A stretch of DNA of 17,070 nt from contig SVUH01000029.1 of NCBI GenBank assembly GCA_015063335.1, positions 1 to 17,070 of the forward strand. Reading direction: 5' to 3'. The notes beneath the pieces were generated by a model, which did not search any database, was not told where the DNA came from, and worked only from the letters and a program-made list of their open reading frames with translations. Source of the DNA: Oscillospiraceae bacterium (GTDB lineage: Bacteria > Bacillota_A > Clostridia > Oscillospirales > CAG-272). The translations under genes and the position numbers were made by a program. Positions 14,975 through 17,070 of the stretch are shown here, piece by piece (position 1 is the first letter of the stretch; the number at the start of each line of letters is the position of its first letter).

Positions 14975-15003
14975 ATTATATCATACGAACTTATCCTTGT
15001 CAA
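14975..15003 (-). promoter_or_regulatory. Sigma-A promoter of the two-TM protein gene
   Basis: Perfect consensus: TTGACA (15003-14998), 17 nt, TATAAT (14980-14975), plus a TGn extended -10. It lies in the gap after the sensor kinase gene. No clear terminator for the kinase gene is visible between its stop (15040) and this promoter, so some read-through is likely. Confidence 0.9.
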
Positions 15004-15039
15004 TTATTTTGCCAAAAATAAATCCCTCGACAGCATAAA

Positions 15040-16137
15040 TTACTGCTTTTTAGGCAGCTGAACGTAAAACGAGGTCACGCCGCCCTCACTCTTGACGTCA
15101 ACGCTTCCGCCGTGAAGATCCGCAATTCGTTTGACGATAGCAAGACCAATTCCGTTACCCTCGGAGGAATGAGATTCATCGACCTGATAGAACTTGCGCC
15201 ATATCTTTTCGATCTTATCGGCGGGAATGTCCTCGCCCGTATTGCTGACACAAACGGTAAGAAGCCTGTCGGAGCTCTCGATATCTATTGATACCACTCC
15301 CCCTTGCGGAACGAATTTGACCGCGTTATCTATAAGGTTTATCCATATCTGCTTGAGCATCTCCTCATTGCCCTCAACGGTATACTCGTCGAAATCAAGC
15401 TGAAGATCAACCTCCTTTTTCTCCCACTTGCTTTCAAGCAGCAAAACGGACGAACGGATCTGCTCCGAAAGATTAAATTCACAAATATCCGTCAGTATCG
15501 TCTGATTTTCAACCTTGGTAAGATTCAGCACGTTGGTCGCCATGTAAGAAAGCCGCTTCGACTCCTCCTCAATAGCGTCAAGGTACTGCATTCTCTGCTC
15601 CTCGGTAAGGTCTCCGCGCTTTAGTAGCTTCGCAAAGCCCGCTATCGATACGATGGGCGTCTTGACCTCATGCGAAAAATTGTTTATAAAGTCGCTGCGC
15701 AGCATCTCCGTCTTTTGAAGCTCCTCGGCAAGCTTGTTAAAGCTGTCACAAAGCTCCACCATGGCAGGCGCTTTACCAAAGGGCTTACCAAAGCTCATTC
15801 TGACGTTAAAATCGCCCTCGGCGAGTCGGTTCATGTTGTTGATCCAACGGTTTACGGGCTTCAAGGGTATCTTACCGATAAGAAACGCGCCAACAAGTCC
15901 GATTATTGTACTGATGACCGTCATAAACAAGACTATATATCCTGCATTAAGACCGTTAAGACTGCCGATAACACCAAAGGAAGCAAGAATATAGACTGTC
16001 AGTGAGGCTATTGCGAGCGATGCCAGAAGCACGAGCAAAACGACCAGCGTAAAGGAAAGCGTAAGCGAGAAGCGTTGCTTTCTGATCTTCTTTTTAAGCC
16101 TTAACGTAGGCAGCTTCATCTGAGGGATCTTTTTCAT
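15040..16137 (-). CDS. HAMP-containing sensor histidine kinase with a very short extracellular loop
   Basis: 365 aa. A basic N-terminus (1-22) leads to TM1 (about 25-53), a loop of only about 12 residues (54-65), TM2 (about 66-88) and a HAMP linker (about 89-142). The dimerisation and phosphoacceptor region follows with His156 in FSHEVKTP, then the ATPase domain: N-box INLIDNAVKF (266-275), G1-like NTGEDIP (299-305), F-box-like WRKFYQVD (313-320) and G2 GNGIGLAIVK (327-336). The tiny loop is like intramembrane-sensing kinases that read envelope stress, or rely on partner proteins, rather than binding a ligand outside; this is inferred. Its ATG overlaps the regulator stop by 4 nt (ATGA). Confidence 0.93.
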   Translation of the reverse strand: MKKIPQMKLPTLRLKKKIRKQRFSLTLSFTLVVLLVLLASLAIASLTVYILASFGVIGSLNGLNAGYIVLFMTVISTIIGLVGAFLIGKIPLKPVNRWINNMNRLAEGDFNVRMSFGKPFGKAPAMVELCDSFNKLAEELQKTEMLRSDFINNFSHEVKTPIVSIAGFAKLLKRGDLTEEQRMQYLDAIEEESKRLSYMATNVLNLTKVENQTILTDICEFNLSEQIRSSVLLLESKWEKKEVDLQLDFDEYTVEGNEEMLKQIWINLIDNAVKFVPQGGVVSIDIESSDRLLTVCVSNTGEDIPADKIEKIWRKFYQVDESHSSEGNGIGLAIVKRIADLHGGSVDVKSEGGVTSFYVQLPKKQ

Positions 16138-16808
16138 ACCTTCTTCACCGCCTTGTAGCCAAGTCCGCGAACGGATTCGATCTCAAATTCCGTCCACACC
16201 TCAAATCTCTTGCGAAGTCTTCCGATATGTACGGTCACCGTTTCCCAGCCCGTATCGCTGTCACTTCCCCATATCTCGTCCATAAGCTGAATTCTGGTGA
16301 ATATCTTGCCGGGATACGAAAGAAGCTTGTACAAAAGCAAAAATTCCTTTTGAGGAAGCTCCTGTACCTCCTCGCCGCGTGTTACGGTGAATGAATCGTA
16401 GTCCAAAACCACCTCGCCAACTACTATTTTTCTCTCGTTTGCTATCTTCGCGCGGCGTAAAAGCGCCTTTATTCTGTAAAGCATCTCCTCGTCGTCAACT
16501 GGCTTTGTGATATAGTCGTCCGTGCCGACCATAAATCCCTTGTGCTTGTCCGCGGGAAGCTGCTTTGCGGAAACCATAAGTATTGGCAGATTATTCTGTG
16601 CCTCGCGCAAAACGCGCGTAAACTCATATCCGTCCATGCCGGGCATCATTATGTCGAGCACGACTAGATCAATATGCTCCTTATCCAGAACGCCAAGCGC
16701 GTCCTCTCCGTTAGTCGCGGTAGTAACGGTGTAATTTGCATTTTCAAGGACAGCTTTAAGAAGAAGCCTCGTGTTTTTGTCGTCGTCAACCACCAGTATA
16801 TGAAACAT
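16134..16808 (-). CDS. OmpR/PhoB-family response regulator
   Basis: 224 aa. Receiver domain (1-115) with the acidic pair Asp8-Asp9, phosphoacceptor Asp52 in VVLDIMMPGMDG, Ser80 and Lys102 (TKP). Winged-helix DNA-binding domain (about 128-224) with LPQKEFLLLYKLL (151-163) and the recognition region VTVHIGRLRKRFE (191-203), ending RGLGYKAVKK. It should be phosphorylated by the kinase encoded directly downstream. Targets are unknown; the closest familiar types are PhoP/WalR/CssR-like regulators, but the sequence alone does not say which. The ATG follows GAGGTGA. It starts the operon, with a consensus promoter. Confidence 0.95.
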   Translation of the reverse strand: MFHILVVDDDKNTRLLLKAVLENANYTVTTATNGEDALGVLDKEHIDLVVLDIMMPGMDGYEFTRVLREAQNNLPILMVSAKQLPADKHKGFMVGTDDYITKPVDDEEMLYRIKALLRRAKIANERKIVVGEVVLDYDSFTVTRGEEVQELPQKEFLLLYKLLSYPGKIFTRIQLMDEIWGSDSDTGWETVTVHIGRLRKRFEVWTEFEIESVRGLGYKAVKKV

Positions 16809-16851
16809 AAACTCACCTCACAGTGCATTCGTTGTATAATTTACAATATTA

Positions 16852-16880
16852 ATTATATCATTTCCGAAGCGCCTTGTCAA
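16852..16880 (-). promoter_or_regulatory. Sigma-A promoter of the two-component operon
   Basis: Perfect consensus: TTGACA (16880-16875), 17 nt, TATAAT (16857-16852), plus a TGn extended -10. Transcription should start near 16845. A small dyad (TTGTA at 16832-16836 and TACAA at 16842-16846) overlaps the start point and could be a regulator site, but such A/T-rich dyads arise easily by chance. Confidence 0.88.
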
Positions 16881-16910
16881 GGAATAACTCTTGAAATGCA
16901 ATTTCGGCAT

Positions 16911-16945
16911 GATAAAAAGAAAAAAGGGATACTAAAGTATCCCTT
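16911..16945 (-). terminator. Intrinsic terminator after the 5S rRNA gene
   Basis: Perfect 9-bp arms AAGGGATAC (16924-16932) and GTATCCCTT (16937-16945) with a 4-base loop. In the minus direction a long T-rich tract (TTTTTTCTTTTTATC) follows. It begins 3 nt after the 5S end and closes the rRNA operon. Confidence 0.93.
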
Positions 16946-16948
16946 GAT

Positions 16949-17064
<116 letters not shown>

Positions 17065-17070
17065 TAAGTG

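Noticed and set aside
15004..15039. Possible terminator after the sensor kinase gene
   Set aside because: Only a short imperfect CAG/CTG pairing is present, with no stable stem and no T-run.

Overview
The window looks like a piece of chromosome from a low-to-moderate GC Bacillota, most likely a gut-type member of the Clostridia. The grounds are a short-form HisG paired with HisZ, a YerC/TrpR-type regulator at the head of the his operon, the NAD-dependent PyrD1B/PyrK pair, strong AGGAGG-type ribosome sites and near-consensus sigma-A promoters. I cannot name the genus. Every gene I can support lies on the minus strand, so transcription runs from the right end (17070) to the left end (1), the same direction as the rRNA.

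In transcription order:
(1) 17064-16911: a 5S rRNA gene, the end of an rRNA operon, and its terminator.
(2) 16880-15040: an OmpR-type response regulator and a HAMP sensor kinase with a very short extracellular loop.
(3) 15003-14233: a single-gene unit for a two-TM protein of unknown function, between a consensus promoter and a 16-bp perfect hairpin.
(4) 14222-12694: a three-gene module of an HPr-kinase-like ATPase, a PqqD-like RRE protein and an S24/S26 (SipW-like Ser/His) peptidase. This looks like a peptide-modification system with no visible precursor peptide.
(5) 12697-7012: a compact pyrimidine operon pyrC-pyrK-pyrD-pyrF-pyrE-pyrB-pyrI, covering every step from carbamoyl phosphate to UMP. 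carAB, pyrR and pyrP are not in the window.
(6) 6972-4627: lgt, a CPBP membrane protease and an HD phosphohydrolase.
(7) 4483-1: a histidine operon hisR(yerC)-hisZ-hisG-hisD-hisC and the first codons of what is probably hisB.

The genes are tightly packed. Within operons most junctions are TAATG or ATGA overlaps or gaps under 20 nt, which indicates translational coupling. Six promoters can be read directly. All have exactly 17 nt between -35 and -10, and five of six carry a TGn extended -10. The his promoter has an operator-like array of three 8-bp half-sites (ACTTTAAT or its complement) around the -10, consistent with autorepression by the TrpR-like first gene. No intergenic stretch exceeds about 205 nt, and the largest (4423-4626) holds the his promoter/operator and an unexplained pair of hairpins.

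The part most likely to be undescribed is the kinase/RRE/peptidase module at 12694-14165. The his operator and the orphan two-TM gene come next.
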